64,000 nucleotides of DNA. Source: Ruegeria_C sp041537905. GTDB lineage: Bacteria; Pseudomonadota; Alphaproteobacteria; Rhodobacterales; Rhodobacteraceae. The DNA is taken from positions 124,001 to 188,000 of the forward strand of contig NZ_JBGRUO010000001.1 of assembly GCF_041537905.1 (NCBI RefSeq). Reading direction: 5' to 3'. The translations under genes were made by a program, and so were the position numbers. Numbering within the stretch: the stretch's first letter is position 1; every line of letters starts with the position of its first letter. Of the stretch, positions 17,160 to 25,926 are shown piece after piece. The notes under the pieces are model-generated. The model saw only the letters and a program-made list of their open reading frames with translations, was not told where the DNA came from and ran no database searches.

Positions 17160-17537
17160 CTACCGGCTGAGCCCCAGTTGAATCCGCATCGGCAATCGCC
17201 CGTTGCTGCGCCGGTTGAACAGGATCAGCCGGTCTTCGGTCAGGGCCAGATCACAGCGGCTGAAGGTCTTGCGAAAGCTCAGGCACAGATCGCCCTCGCG
17301 GCGCAGCTTGAGCACGCCCATCGAGACACCCCGTTTCAGCCTGTCATAGAGCGAGTTCGGCACCCTGACCGCGCTGCGTCGGCGGCTCGTAGGCCGCAGC
17401 AGCTTCGGTTTGCGGTCGGAAAACATCCTGAAATGAGTGCCATAGCCGGACCAACCCACTTTGCCCAAATTTACTTCCTCGGCGCGAATCGCGCTGGCAG
17501 AAATCACGAGAATAAAAACAACACACAATTGAAACAT
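17160..17537 (-). CDS. Small secreted protein, paralogue B
   Basis: A 125-residue protein with a signal peptide (MFQLCVVFILVISASAIRA). The mature part is strongly basic (many Arg and Lys, including RPTSRRRSAVR), unlike paralogue A, but the C-terminal block LCLSFRKTFSRCDLALTED then RLILFNRR matches the spacing of A's block. Function is unknown. It lies 55 bases upstream of A on the same strand and 46 bases downstream of smc. Confidence 0.72.
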   Translation of the reverse strand: MFQLCVVFILVISASAIRAEEVNLGKVGWSGYGTHFRMFSDRKPKLLRPTSRRRSAVRVPNSLYDRLKRGVSMGVLKLRREGDLCLSFRKTFSRCDLALTEDRLILFNRRSNGRLPMRIQLGLSR

Positions 17538-17583
17538 GGCCTCATATTAGCAGAAATCCGCCGATAGAGCGAATCCGGGGCGA

Positions 17584-20500
17584 TCAGGCCACCATCGCCT
17601 CGGCCTTCTTGAGATCAACCGAAACCAGCTGGCTCACGCCCTGTTCCTGCATGGTGACGCCAAACAGCCGGTCCATCCGCGCCATGGTTACCGCATGGTG
17701 GGTGATGATCAGGAAGCGGGTTTCGGTCTGGCGGCACATCTCGTCCAGCAGGTCGCAGAAGCGGGTCACGTTGGCATCGTCAAGCGGCGCGTCGACCTCG
17801 TCCAGAACGCAGATCGGGGCCGGGTTGGCAAGGAAGACCGCAAAGATCAGCGCCATCGCCGTCAGGGTCTGTTCGCCCCCCGACAACAGGCTGAGCGTCG
17901 AGAGTTTCTTGCCCGGAGGCTGGCACATGATTTCCAGCCCCGCATCCAGCGGATCGTCGCTTTCGACCATGACCAGATTGGCCTCGCCGCCGCCAAAGAG
18001 GTGCTTGAACAGCATCGAGAAGTTGGAATTGACCTGCTCGAACGCGGTCAGCAGCCGTTCCCGGCCCTCGCGGTTGAGGCTGGCGATGCCGCTGCGCAGG
18101 GTCTTCACCGCCTCTTCTAGATCCGCCTTTTCCGATTGCAGCGTGTCATGCTCTTCCTGCACTTCGCGCGCATCTTCCTCGGCGCGCAGGTTGACCGCAC
18201 CCATCGCATCACGCTGGCGCTTGTGCCGGTTCACCTCAGCCTCCAGCGTGTCGGCATCGGGCATGCTGTCGGGATCGGCCTCCAACTGGTTCAGCAACTG
18301 GTTCGGGGTGAGCTGCTGATCCTCGGCGATGCGCTCGGCGGCGGCACTCACGGTTTCGCGTGCGGCTTCGGTCCGCGCCTCGGCAGCAGCGCGGGCCTCG
18401 CGCGCCTCAGAGGCCAGACGTTCGGCGTCCCGCTCGGCAATCATCGCCTCGCGCTGTGCGCTTTCTGCCCCGGCCAGCGCATCCGCTGCGGCGGCCTTGC
18501 GGGCCTCGGCGGCGTCGATCTGGTCGCTCAGCTCCTCCCGCGCCTCGGCGATCTCGGCGGGGACCGACATGGCTTCGGTCAGATCCTCTTCCGAGCCAGC
18601 CTTGCGTTCAGCCAGTTCGGCTATCCGCTTTTCAGCGGTGTCCAACCTGTACCGCCAGCCGCTGATATCCTTGGTCACTTCCTGAGCGCGCCGAGTCCGC
18701 GCCTCACCCTCGCGACGCACCTCGTCATGGCTGGAGCGGTGGGTGAGCATGGTGATCCGAGCCGCCTCGACGGTCTGCTTGACGTCTTCCACATGGCCGC
18801 GTGCGGTATCCAGATCGCCCAGATCGGTCAGCCCGGCCTCGGCCTCTTTGAGGCTGGCGCGGGCGGCCATGGCGTCTTCCTTGTGGCGGTTCACGGCAAG
18901 GCTCAGGGTTTCCAGACGGCCTTGAGAAAGATTGCGTTCCGCCTCGGCCCGGCTCAGCGCGCGCGCGGCTTCGGCAACGCGCTGGTCGGCGGCCCGGCGG
19001 GCATCACGGGCGCGACGGTCGGCCTCGGTCACCTCGGCCAATTGCCGCGACAGCGCCTCATGGGCGGCGCGGGCGCCATCGGCCTGCGCCTCGACCCTTG
19101 CAAGTTCCTGTTTCAGCGTCTCAAGCCGGTTGAGCTGTTCCAGCCGCAGGGCCGCCGCACTTGGCGCGTCCTCTGCCCAGGCGCGGAACCCGTCCCAACG
19201 CCAGAGATCACCGCCCCGACTGACCAGCCGCTGACCCGGTTTCAGCAGCGGCTGCAAACGGGCCGCATCTTCGCTGTCGACCAAGCCGATCTGCGCGATC
19301 CGCCGGGTCAGCCGGTCAGGTCCCGAGACATGCAGCGCCAGCGGCTCTGCCCCGTCCGGCAAGGGCTGATCCGCATCATATCCAGCGATCTGAACCCAGC
19401 CCGAGGGGCCATCATCATCAGCCAGCGGCGCGCGCAGGTCGTCGGCCAAGGCCGCCCCCAGCGCCTTTTCATAGCCCGCCGCCACCCGCATCAGGTCGAG
19501 AACCTGCCCACCTTCGGCAGTGTCGCGTTCAACCAGCTTGGCCAGCGCGGCGGTTTCCGCCCGGATCGCCCCGGCCTCACCCTCGGCCTCGGAGCGTTGC
19601 GCGCGGGCTTCGGCCTCGCGCGATTGCGTCTCGTTGCGCAGCTCGTCGGCGGCAGCCAGCGCTTCTTCCGCCGCCTCGGCAGCTTCGCTTGCCTCTTCCT
19701 GCGCCTCGTGAGCTGTTGCGAAATCCTCTTCGGCCTGCGCCACGGCACGATCCGCCTCTTCCATCGCGGCTCGCGCTTTGGTTTCCTCGCCCTCGGAGCG
19801 GGCCAGTGTCTTGCGGCCATCCTCAACCAGCCGCTGGGCCGACTGATGCCGCGCCGCCAGCCGCGCCACATCCTCAGTCACCTGCGACAGATGATCCTCG
19901 CGCTGCTGCAGGACCCGCGCCGCCTCGCTGGAAGCTTCGGCCGCTTCGGCGAGCCGCTCATCGTGCCCCTCGCCCGCCTTGGCAAGTTCACGCGCCTCCC
20001 ATTCAAGGCGCTCGATGGTTTCGCCCGCATCCTTGTTCAACCCGGTCTCGCGCTCGATATCATGGCCAAGCTGGGTGACGCGGGCGGTCAGGGTTTCGAC
20101 CGTCTGGCGCGCGCGCGCCTCCTGATCATCCAGCGTGCCGCGTTCGACGATCAGCCGTTGCAGCACCGCCGCGGCAATGGCCTCTTCCTCGCGCAGGGGC
20201 GGCAGGGTTTCCTCGGCGGTGGCGCGGGTTTTTTCCGCCTGCCGTGCGGCGGCTTCGGCGCGGGCGGCCTCAGATGTACGATCACGCAGCACATCTTCGG
20301 CGGTCAGGCGGGCCACATCGGCCTCTTTCCAACGCCGATAGAGCAGCATGCCCTCGGCCTGCCGCAACTGTTCGCCAATCTCGCGATAACGCGCCGCCTG
20401 CCGGGCCTGCCGGGCCAACTGTGCCAGCTGCGCGGCCAGTTGTTCCAGCACGTCATCGACACGGGTCAGATTGGTCTCGGTTCCCTTGAGTTTCAGCTCG

Positions 20501-21039
20501 GCCTCATGCCGCCGCTGATAGAGGCCCGAAATGCCCGCCGCCTCTTCCAGAATGCGCCGCCGGGCCTTGGGCTTGGCGTTGATCAGCTCGGCGATCTGCC
20601 CCTGCCGCACCAGCGCGGGCGAATGCGCTCCGGTCGAGGCGTCAGCAAACAGCATCTGAATATCACGGGCGCGCACATCCTTGGTGTTGGCCTTATAGGC
20701 GCTGCCTACGTCGCGGGTGATCCGGCGCACGATTTCCAGATTGTCGCTATCGTTGAACCCGGCGGGCGCAAGGCGTTCACCATTGTCCAGCAGCAGCGAA
20801 ACCTCGGCAAAGTTGCGGGCGGGCCGTGTGGCGGCCCCGGCAAAGATCACATCCTCCATGCCGCCGCCGCGCATCGCCTTGGGGCGGTTTTCGCCCATCA
20901 CCCAGCGCAGCGCCTCAAGCAGGTTGGACTTGCCACAGCCATTGGGACCGACAACACCGGTCAGCCCGTCCGCGATCACCAGATCGGTCGGGTCCACAAA
21001 GCTCTTGAAGCCGGTCAATCTGAGTTTCGTGAAGCGCAA
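17584..21039 (-). CDS. smc: Chromosome partition protein SMC
   Basis: ATPase of the chromosome-condensing SMC complex. The 1151-residue protein has the N-terminal Walker A head (VVGPNGCGKSNLLEALRWVMGE), long Ala/Glu/Arg-rich coiled coils, a hinge around residues 510-620 (GYEKALGAALADDLRAPL), and the C-terminal head with the ABC signature LSLLSGGEQTLTAMAL and Walker B ICVLDEVDAPLDD. Length and layout are typical. The high Ala/Glu codon content creates very long antisense open frames here that are not genes. Confidence 0.98.
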   Translation of the reverse strand: MRFTKLRLTGFKSFVDPTDLVIADGLTGVVGPNGCGKSNLLEALRWVMGENRPKAMRGGGMEDVIFAGAATRPARNFAEVSLLLDNGERLAPAGFNDSDNLEIVRRITRDVGSAYKANTKDVRARDIQMLFADASTGAHSPALVRQGQIAELINAKPKARRRILEEAAGISGLYQRRHEAELKLKGTETNLTRVDDVLEQLAAQLAQLARQARQAARYREIGEQLRQAEGMLLYRRWKEADVARLTAEDVLRDRTSEAARAEAAARQAEKTRATAEETLPPLREEEAIAAAVLQRLIVERGTLDDQEARARQTVETLTARVTQLGHDIERETGLNKDAGETIERLEWEARELAKAGEGHDERLAEAAEASSEAARVLQQREDHLSQVTEDVARLAARHQSAQRLVEDGRKTLARSEGEETKARAAMEEADRAVAQAEEDFATAHEAQEEASEAAEAAEEALAAADELRNETQSREAEARAQRSEAEGEAGAIRAETAALAKLVERDTAEGGQVLDLMRVAAGYEKALGAALADDLRAPLADDDGPSGWVQIAGYDADQPLPDGAEPLALHVSGPDRLTRRIAQIGLVDSEDAARLQPLLKPGQRLVSRGGDLWRWDGFRAWAEDAPSAAALRLEQLNRLETLKQELARVEAQADGARAAHEALSRQLAEVTEADRRARDARRAADQRVAEAARALSRAEAERNLSQGRLETLSLAVNRHKEDAMAARASLKEAEAGLTDLGDLDTARGHVEDVKQTVEAARITMLTHRSSHDEVRREGEARTRRAQEVTKDISGWRYRLDTAEKRIAELAERKAGSEEDLTEAMSVPAEIAEAREELSDQIDAAEARKAAAADALAGAESAQREAMIAERDAERLASEAREARAAAEARTEAARETVSAAAERIAEDQQLTPNQLLNQLEADPDSMPDADTLEAEVNRHKRQRDAMGAVNLRAEEDAREVQEEHDTLQSEKADLEEAVKTLRSGIASLNREGRERLLTAFEQVNSNFSMLFKHLFGGGEANLVMVESDDPLDAGLEIMCQPPGKKLSTLSLLSGGEQTLTAMALIFAVFLANPAPICVLDEVDAPLDDANVTRFCDLLDEMCRQTETRFLIITHHAVTMARMDRLFGVTMQEQGVSQLVSVDLKKAEAMVA

Positions 21040-21176
21040 AGGCGGGCTTTCGTGATTCCTGTGTCAATCGAGACTGCGCCCGGAAACACCGCAAGTCAAC
21101 GGATGTGACGCCCTATATGGGCTGACGGGCGCAGTTATCCACAACATCTGGACGAGATTCGCTCGTCTCTGGCCAA

Positions 21177-21506
21177 CTACCGTGCCCGGCCTGTTGCGGC
21201 GGGCAGCGCCCAGTCTTTCGGCCTGCCCCCACAATCCAGAACCCCGGTCATCACTGCCTGATCGCCCAGAACGCCCACGACCTGACAGCCCGAGACCTGT
21301 TCCATAGCGATGCCAGCGCGTGGCCCGATCGGGCCGAGGCGCGGCGCATATTGCGGGTTCACGCGGACCGCCTCGGCCAGATCTCCGCGCAGCCGGACGT
21401 CAAAGACACTGCCGTCCACAACAAGCCGCGTAACAGGGGCACCTCGAAACTCGGGGCTGGCAGCACCACAGGCCGCGACGAGCAAAATCGGAACACATCG
21501 CCACAT
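21177..21506 (-). CDS. Putative lipoprotein, unknown function
   Basis: About 109 residues from the ATG at 21506 (a GTG at 21521 is an alternative). The N-terminus carries a lipobox, ILLVAACGAA, so it is probably lipidated and placed in the envelope. The mature part contains LVVDGSVFDVRLRGDLAEAVRVN and two further cysteines (SGCQVVGV, VLDCGG). I do not recognise a family. It is upstream of smc on the same strand with a gap of about 137 bases. Confidence 0.7.
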   Translation of the reverse strand: MWRCVPILLVAACGAASPEFRGAPVTRLVVDGSVFDVRLRGDLAEAVRVNPQYAPRLGPIGPRAGIAMEQVSGCQVVGVLGDQAVMTGVLDCGGRPKDWALPAATGRAR

Positions 21507-21542
21507 GCGCGCAGATTGCACGGCAAAATGTTAAGAAATCCC

Positions 21543-22751
21543 TCAAATATGGGCGCGCAGCAGTTGACCCAACCGCCGGATGCCTTCCTCGGCCTCGTCC
21601 TCCTTGGCGCAGGAGAAACTGAGCCGGATCGTGTTGTCCCCACTGCCATCAGCAAAAAAGGCCTGACCGGGCACAAAAGCCACCTTGGCGCTGTCCACCG
21701 CCTTGGCCAGCAGCGCATCCCCGTTCAGATGAACCGGCAGCGTCACCCAGATGAACATGCCGCCCTCGGGCCGGGTCCAGGTCGTGCCCGCAGGCATATG
21801 CCGCTCCAGCGCCGCCAGCATCCGGTCACGCCGACGCGCATAGACCTCGCGCAGCATTGCCACATGGCGTTCGAAATGCCGTTCGGCCACGTCACAGATC
21901 ACCACCTGGTTCAATGTCGGCGTATGAAGGTCCGAGGCCTGTTTCAGCAAGACCATCTTGGAGATGATCGGCTGCGCCGCCACGACCCAGCCCATACGCA
22001 CGCCCGGCGACAGGGTTTTCGAAAAACTGCCGCAATGGATCACCCGACACGCATCCAGATCGCCCTTGCGCGCCTGTTCCAGCGCCAGAAGGGGCGGAAC
22101 CGGCTCGCCATCATAGCGCAGCGCCCGATAGGCGGCATCGTCGATGATCGGGCAATCCAGTTCTTCCGCAAGATCCAGCAAGCGCTCTCGCCCCGCGAGA
22201 TCCAGCGTTTCACCGGTCGGGTTGGCGAAATCCGAAGACAGATAAGCAAATTTCACCCGCCCGCCCGCCTCAGCGGCGGCCTTTGCGTAGTCTCCTGCGG
22301 CGCGGTTGCCCTGCAGGTTCAACTGTTCGAAATTCGGCTCATAAGCGTTGAACGCGGCCAGAGCGCCCATATAGGTTGGCCATTCCACCAGTGCCGTATC
22401 GTTTTGTGACAGGAACAACTTGCCAAGATAGTCCAGCGCCTGCTGCGAGCCCGAGGTGATGAGCACCTGTTCAGGGCTACAGCGCACGCCAAGCTCTGCC
22501 ATATGCTGCACGATCCAGCGACGCAGGGGCAAATGGCCCTCGCTGATCGAATATTGCAACGCATGGGCGCGATTCTCGGTGTTCAGCGCCCGCGCCGTGG
22601 CCTCGGCAAATGCGTCGGCGGGAAACAGGTCAGGATCGGGGATGCCGCCCGCAAAGGAGATGATGCCGGGCTGATCCAGCAGTTTCAGCAATTCCCGGAT
22701 CTCCGACGCCTTCATCCGCGACATGCGGCTGGCCAGCAAATGTTCGACCAT
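21543..22751 (-). CDS. PLP-dependent aminotransferase (class I/II, 2-aminoadipate aminotransferase-like)
   Basis: A 402-residue fold-type I aminotransferase resembling the catalytic half of MocR-type proteins and LysN-like 2-aminoadipate transaminases. Features are ISFAGGIPDPDLFP near the start, LITSGSQQALDYLGKLFL, DDAAYRALRYDGE and the PLP lysine in CGSFSKTLSPGVRMGWV. It has no DNA-binding N-terminus, so it is an enzyme. Substrate cannot be read from the sequence. It is divergent from the FCD/GntR regulator at 22911, which may control it. Confidence 0.9.
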   Translation of the reverse strand: MVEHLLASRMSRMKASEIRELLKLLDQPGIISFAGGIPDPDLFPADAFAEATARALNTENRAHALQYSISEGHLPLRRWIVQHMAELGVRCSPEQVLITSGSQQALDYLGKLFLSQNDTALVEWPTYMGALAAFNAYEPNFEQLNLQGNRAAGDYAKAAAEAGGRVKFAYLSSDFANPTGETLDLAGRERLLDLAEELDCPIIDDAAYRALRYDGEPVPPLLALEQARKGDLDACRVIHCGSFSKTLSPGVRMGWVVAAQPIISKMVLLKQASDLHTPTLNQVVICDVAERHFERHVAMLREVYARRRDRMLAALERHMPAGTTWTRPEGGMFIWVTLPVHLNGDALLAKAVDSAKVAFVPGQAFFADGSGDNTIRLSFSCAKEDEAEEGIRRLGQLLRAHI

Positions 22752-22873
22752 CTCTCACCTCCCCTTTCTGAGCTCGGAGTGGATCGTGCGGGTGACAGAC
22801 AACAAAGTCAATAATTCTGACCTATTGTTACAGAAAATCCTGCGCCGCCCAGCTTGCGTGGGTCAGCAGAGTG

Positions 22874-22892
22874 TGGTCACATTGATTGACCA
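22874..22892. promoter_or_regulatory. Inverted repeat, probable GntR/FCD operator
   Basis: Perfect 6-base arms TGGTCA and TGACCA separated by seven bases, ending 18 bases before the regulator's start codon. FCD-type GntR regulators usually bind repeats with TGGT...ACCA half-sites, so this is a good candidate for autoregulation and for control of the divergent aminotransferase. Confidence 0.6.
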
Positions 22893-22910
22893 ATTCCGTG
22901 CGAGACCGTT

Positions 22911-23678
22911 ATGCCCTTTCAAAAAGTCCAATCCGAAAAGCTCTCGACCTCGGTGGTACGGCAGATCGAACTTCTGATCCTGCGCGGCATCCTGCGGCCC
23001 GGCGAACGCCTGCCAGCGGAACGCGAATTGTCCGAGCGTCTGGGCGTCTCGCGCCCGTCCCTGCGCGAAGCGGTGGCCGAATTGCAGCAGATGGGCCTGC
23101 TGACCAGCAAGGCCGGGTCTGGCATCTATGTGGCCGAGGTTCTGGGCTCGGCCTTTTCCCCGGCGCTGACGCAGCTTTTTGCCACCCATGACGAGGCGGT
23201 ATTTGATTATCTCGCGTTCCGGCGCGATCTGGAGGGGCTGGCCGCCGAACGCGCCGCCCGGCTGGGGTCCGAGAGCGATCTGAAGGTCATCCAGACGGTG
23301 TTCGACAAAATGGAGATCGCACAAGACGGGCGCGACGCCGAGGCCGAGGCAAAGCTCGACGCGCAGTTTCACATGGCGATCATCGAGGCCAGCCACAACG
23401 TCGTCATGCTGCACATGATGCGGTCCATGTTCGACCTGTTGCGTCAGGGCGTCTTCTACAACCGCCAGATTATGTTCCGCCAGCGCACCACCCGCAGCGC
23501 CCTGCTGGACCAGCACCGGGCAATCAACACCGCCCTGCAGGCCCGCGACCCGGACGCAGCCCGCGCCGCCGTCGAAATGCACCTGAGCTATGTCGAACAA
23601 TGCCTGGCCGATCAGAAGAAGGCCGACCGCAATGAGGCGATTGCCCGTCAGAAGCTGGAACATGAGGCCAGAGCATAG
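22911..23678 (+). CDS. FadR/FCD-type GntR transcriptional regulator
   Basis: A 255-residue repressor-type protein. The N-terminal winged helix-turn-helix is clear (GILRPGERLPAERELSERLGVSRPSLREAVAELQQMGLL compressed into residues 26-65). The C-terminal FCD all-helical domain has the metal/ligand residues in FRRDLEGLAAERAA, LDAQFHMAIIEASHN and LLDQHRAINTAL. This pattern is typical of PdhR, GlcC and LldR relatives that sense small organic acids. The likely operator lies just upstream. Confidence 0.93.
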   Translation: MPFQKVQSEKLSTSVVRQIELLILRGILRPGERLPAERELSERLGVSRPSLREAVAELQQMGLLTSKAGSGIYVAEVLGSAFSPALTQLFATHDEAVFDYLAFRRDLEGLAAERAARLGSESDLKVIQTVFDKMEIAQDGRDAEAEAKLDAQFHMAIIEASHNVVMLHMMRSMFDLLRQGVFYNRQIMFRQRTTRSALLDQHRAINTALQARDPDAARAAVEMHLSYVEQCLADQKKADRNEAIARQKLEHEARA

Positions 23679-23703
23679 CGCGCAAGCCCGAATCCCGTCA
23701 GCG

Positions 23704-24933
23704 CTACCGTGCCAGAACGTCCTGATACAATTCGGCATATTGCGCCGCGATAACTGGCGCAGCGTAGCTCTGCTCGGCGTGACGCCGTGCAGCGGCCGAC
23801 ATTGCCAGACCAGCCTCTGAGTTTCTGCTTTCAAGGATTGCCCCGATACCTTCCGCAAGATTCGCTTCGTCGAAAGGGCGCGCCAGATGGCCCACTTGCG
23901 GATCCGGCACAAGGTCGGTCAGACCGCCGATAGCAAACCCCGCGATCGGCACACCGCAGGCTAAGGCTTCGACCCCGGTATTGGGCAGGTTATCCTGGCG
24001 TGAGGGCAAGGCGAAAACATCTGCCGCCGAATAAATCCGCTGCAACTGAGCTGTGTCGTTGACGGGCCCGGTGAAATGAACGGGAAAAGGGAACCCGTCG
24101 CTCTGCCCCTCGCTACCGAAAACAATCGCATGCAGGTCCGGAAACCGGGCATGGACGCGCATCATCGCCTCTTTGAGATAAGTAAACCCCTTGCGCGGGT
24201 CGCCATCGCCTCCCATGGCACCGAAGACAACCATCGGCGCATCATGCGGAAGGTTCAATCCGCTCCGTGCTGCCGCCTTGTCCAACGGGCGCCACAGATC
24301 GGTGTCGATGGCGTTGGGGATGCAACGGACCGGCCAGTCCCGCATCAAGGCGCTTTCGCGGACGCAACTCGCCAGCCAATTGCTGGGGCAAACGATCTGG
24401 AACGGGGAAATCCAGTGACGCCGTTTGCGCGTCCAGACCCACCGGTTGATATCGAACCCTCTTTGCGTCGAGTCAGCGTAGCCACTGCGCCATCCCTCCG
24501 CTTCGGTGTAATGCTCGGCCCCGCAAAACGCCCACATGTCATGCAGCGTCCAGACCACCGGGCGCCGAATCCGGCCGATCTCGGGGATAGAGATCATGTC
24601 GGAATTGACCCAATGGAGATGGGTTATCTGCGGCGCTTGACGGTTGAGGTGATCTGCCAGACCCGAGCGCGCCACCGCCAGCGAGGCGAGCCCCGCCACC
24701 TGCGTCGCGGCATATTTCTTGCGTAGATGCCGCGCCCATTCCCGCTGCAATGTACGACGCAGAGATTTGGAACGGCGAAACGGCGCGATATGTTCGGCTT
24801 GCGGCCCCTCGACAACGGTCATCTGCGACGCAAGTCCCTGACCAAGACAAGCCAGATGCAGCCGATGCGCCGCGATCGCGGCTCCACCGCCAGTGCTTCC
24901 GTAGCTGACATGATTGATTGGTAGCATGGCCAT
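23704..24933 (-). CDS. Glycosyltransferase (GT4-like, family 1)
   Basis: A 409-residue GT-B glycosyltransferase probably acting in surface polysaccharide synthesis. The N-terminal domain opens INHVSYGSTGGGAAIAAHRLH, an acceptor-side Gly loop, and the C-terminal nucleotide-sugar domain has VVFGAMGGDGDPRKGFTYL and the E-x7-E-like segment LPNTGVEALACGVPIAGFAIGG split near residues 335-355. HWVNSDMIS and TLHDMWAFCGAEHY are typical of WcaC-like enzymes. Sugar and acceptor are unknown. It runs convergent with the GntR gene. Confidence 0.88.
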   Translation of the reverse strand: MAMLPINHVSYGSTGGGAAIAAHRLHLACLGQGLASQMTVVEGPQAEHIAPFRRSKSLRRTLQREWARHLRKKYAATQVAGLASLAVARSGLADHLNRQAPQITHLHWVNSDMISIPEIGRIRRPVVWTLHDMWAFCGAEHYTEAEGWRSGYADSTQRGFDINRWVWTRKRRHWISPFQIVCPSNWLASCVRESALMRDWPVRCIPNAIDTDLWRPLDKAAARSGLNLPHDAPMVVFGAMGGDGDPRKGFTYLKEAMMRVHARFPDLHAIVFGSEGQSDGFPFPVHFTGPVNDTAQLQRIYSAADVFALPSRQDNLPNTGVEALACGVPIAGFAIGGLTDLVPDPQVGHLARPFDEANLAEGIGAILESRNSEAGLAMSAAARRHAEQSYAAPVIAAQYAELYQDVLAR

Positions 24934-25041
24934 ATCCCGATCCGTGTCGCATAGGGTACTCAGTTCGTCCTACCGTATCTGATGGACTTCGGGACGGTTG
25001 AAAAGTAACTAAATCAAGGTTTCGCTTTGGATCGAGTTCCC

Positions 25042-25926
25042 ATGTCCGATTTCTGGAAAAAACTGCGTAAAGAGGCGTATATGACATTCGCCCGTCCTGT
25101 CGCCAAGCGCCTTCCCAATACCGATTGGGGTGACCGGGCCGCCTACCGCCACGGGTTTTACACCCGACACGGCCGCTGGCCCGGCAACCGTATGCTGTTC
25201 AACGATGTGTTGTTCCGCATCAAATCAGGACCGGAGATTGTCAGCCCAGAGCGCACCTTTACGTCGGACAAGGAATTCGTGAAGACCTATGTCGCAGGTA
25301 TTGCGGGCAACGCCTACAACGTACCAACTCTCGCGATCTTGCGGACTGCAGAAGATGTCGAAACCTTCGATGTTCCCGAACCTTGCGTTATCAAACCTAC
25401 ACATGGCTGCGGCAGCGTAACGATCCTGAAGGACGGGGCCGAACCGGATCGAGCTGCGCTCGCCAATCAGCTGACAGAGAACTACTATTTTGTCGCCCGC
25501 GAACGGAATTACAGGCAGCTCAAGGGAAAACTGATTGTCGAGCCGCTGCTCTTTGCCGGGCAAGATGTGAACGACTACAAAGTGTTTTGCTGGAAGGGAC
25601 AGGCTCGTTGCATCCTTTATGTCAATGACAGGAACCGAAGCTTTTATCGACACCTGTTTGATACTGACTGGAATTTGCTGCCGGTTGAATTGTCTCCGTT
25701 CGACATGAAAAGACCCATCCCGCCCCGCCCCAAGGCGCTGGAGGAGATGCTGTCCGTGGCCGAGCAGCTATCAAAGCCCTTTGGGTTTGTCAGGGTCGAT
25801 TTCTATCTCGATCAGGATCGGGTGCTGGTGGGTGAGATCACCCATTGCCACCAGGGCGGCAACGAGAAGTTCCGTTCACTGCAGGATGAAATGGCTCTGT
25901 CGAGATTGATCTGGGGCACGATCTGA
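25042..25926 (+). CDS. TupA-like ATP-grasp protein
   Basis: About 294 residues from the ATG at 25042 (a TTG at 25027 is in frame). It has the ATP-grasp layout of the TupA family found in polysaccharide gene clusters: CVIKPTHGCGSVTILKDG as the nucleotide-binding strand and Gly loop, KLIVEPLLFAGQDVNDYKVFCW, and the metal-site segment VRVDFYLDQDRVLVGEIT with Asp and Glu. The family probably forms amide bonds, such as adding amino acids to sugars, but the substrate is not known. It lies between two glycosyltransferases, and its GC content looks slightly lower than neighbouring housekeeping genes. Confidence 0.78.
   Translation: MSDFWKKLRKEAYMTFARPVAKRLPNTDWGDRAAYRHGFYTRHGRWPGNRMLFNDVLFRIKSGPEIVSPERTFTSDKEFVKTYVAGIAGNAYNVPTLAILRTAEDVETFDVPEPCVIKPTHGCGSVTILKDGAEPDRAALANQLTENYYFVARERNYRQLKGKLIVEPLLFAGQDVNDYKVFCWKGQARCILYVNDRNRSFYRHLFDTDWNLLPVELSPFDMKRPIPPRPKALEEMLSVAEQLSKPFGFVRVDFYLDQDRVLVGEITHCHQGGNEKFRSLQDEMALSRLIWGTI

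Noticed and set aside
18136..21108. Plus-strand open frame of 990 codons opposite smc
   Set aside because: It mirrors the high-GC codon structure of the SMC coiled coil; its translation is low-complexity with no family features.
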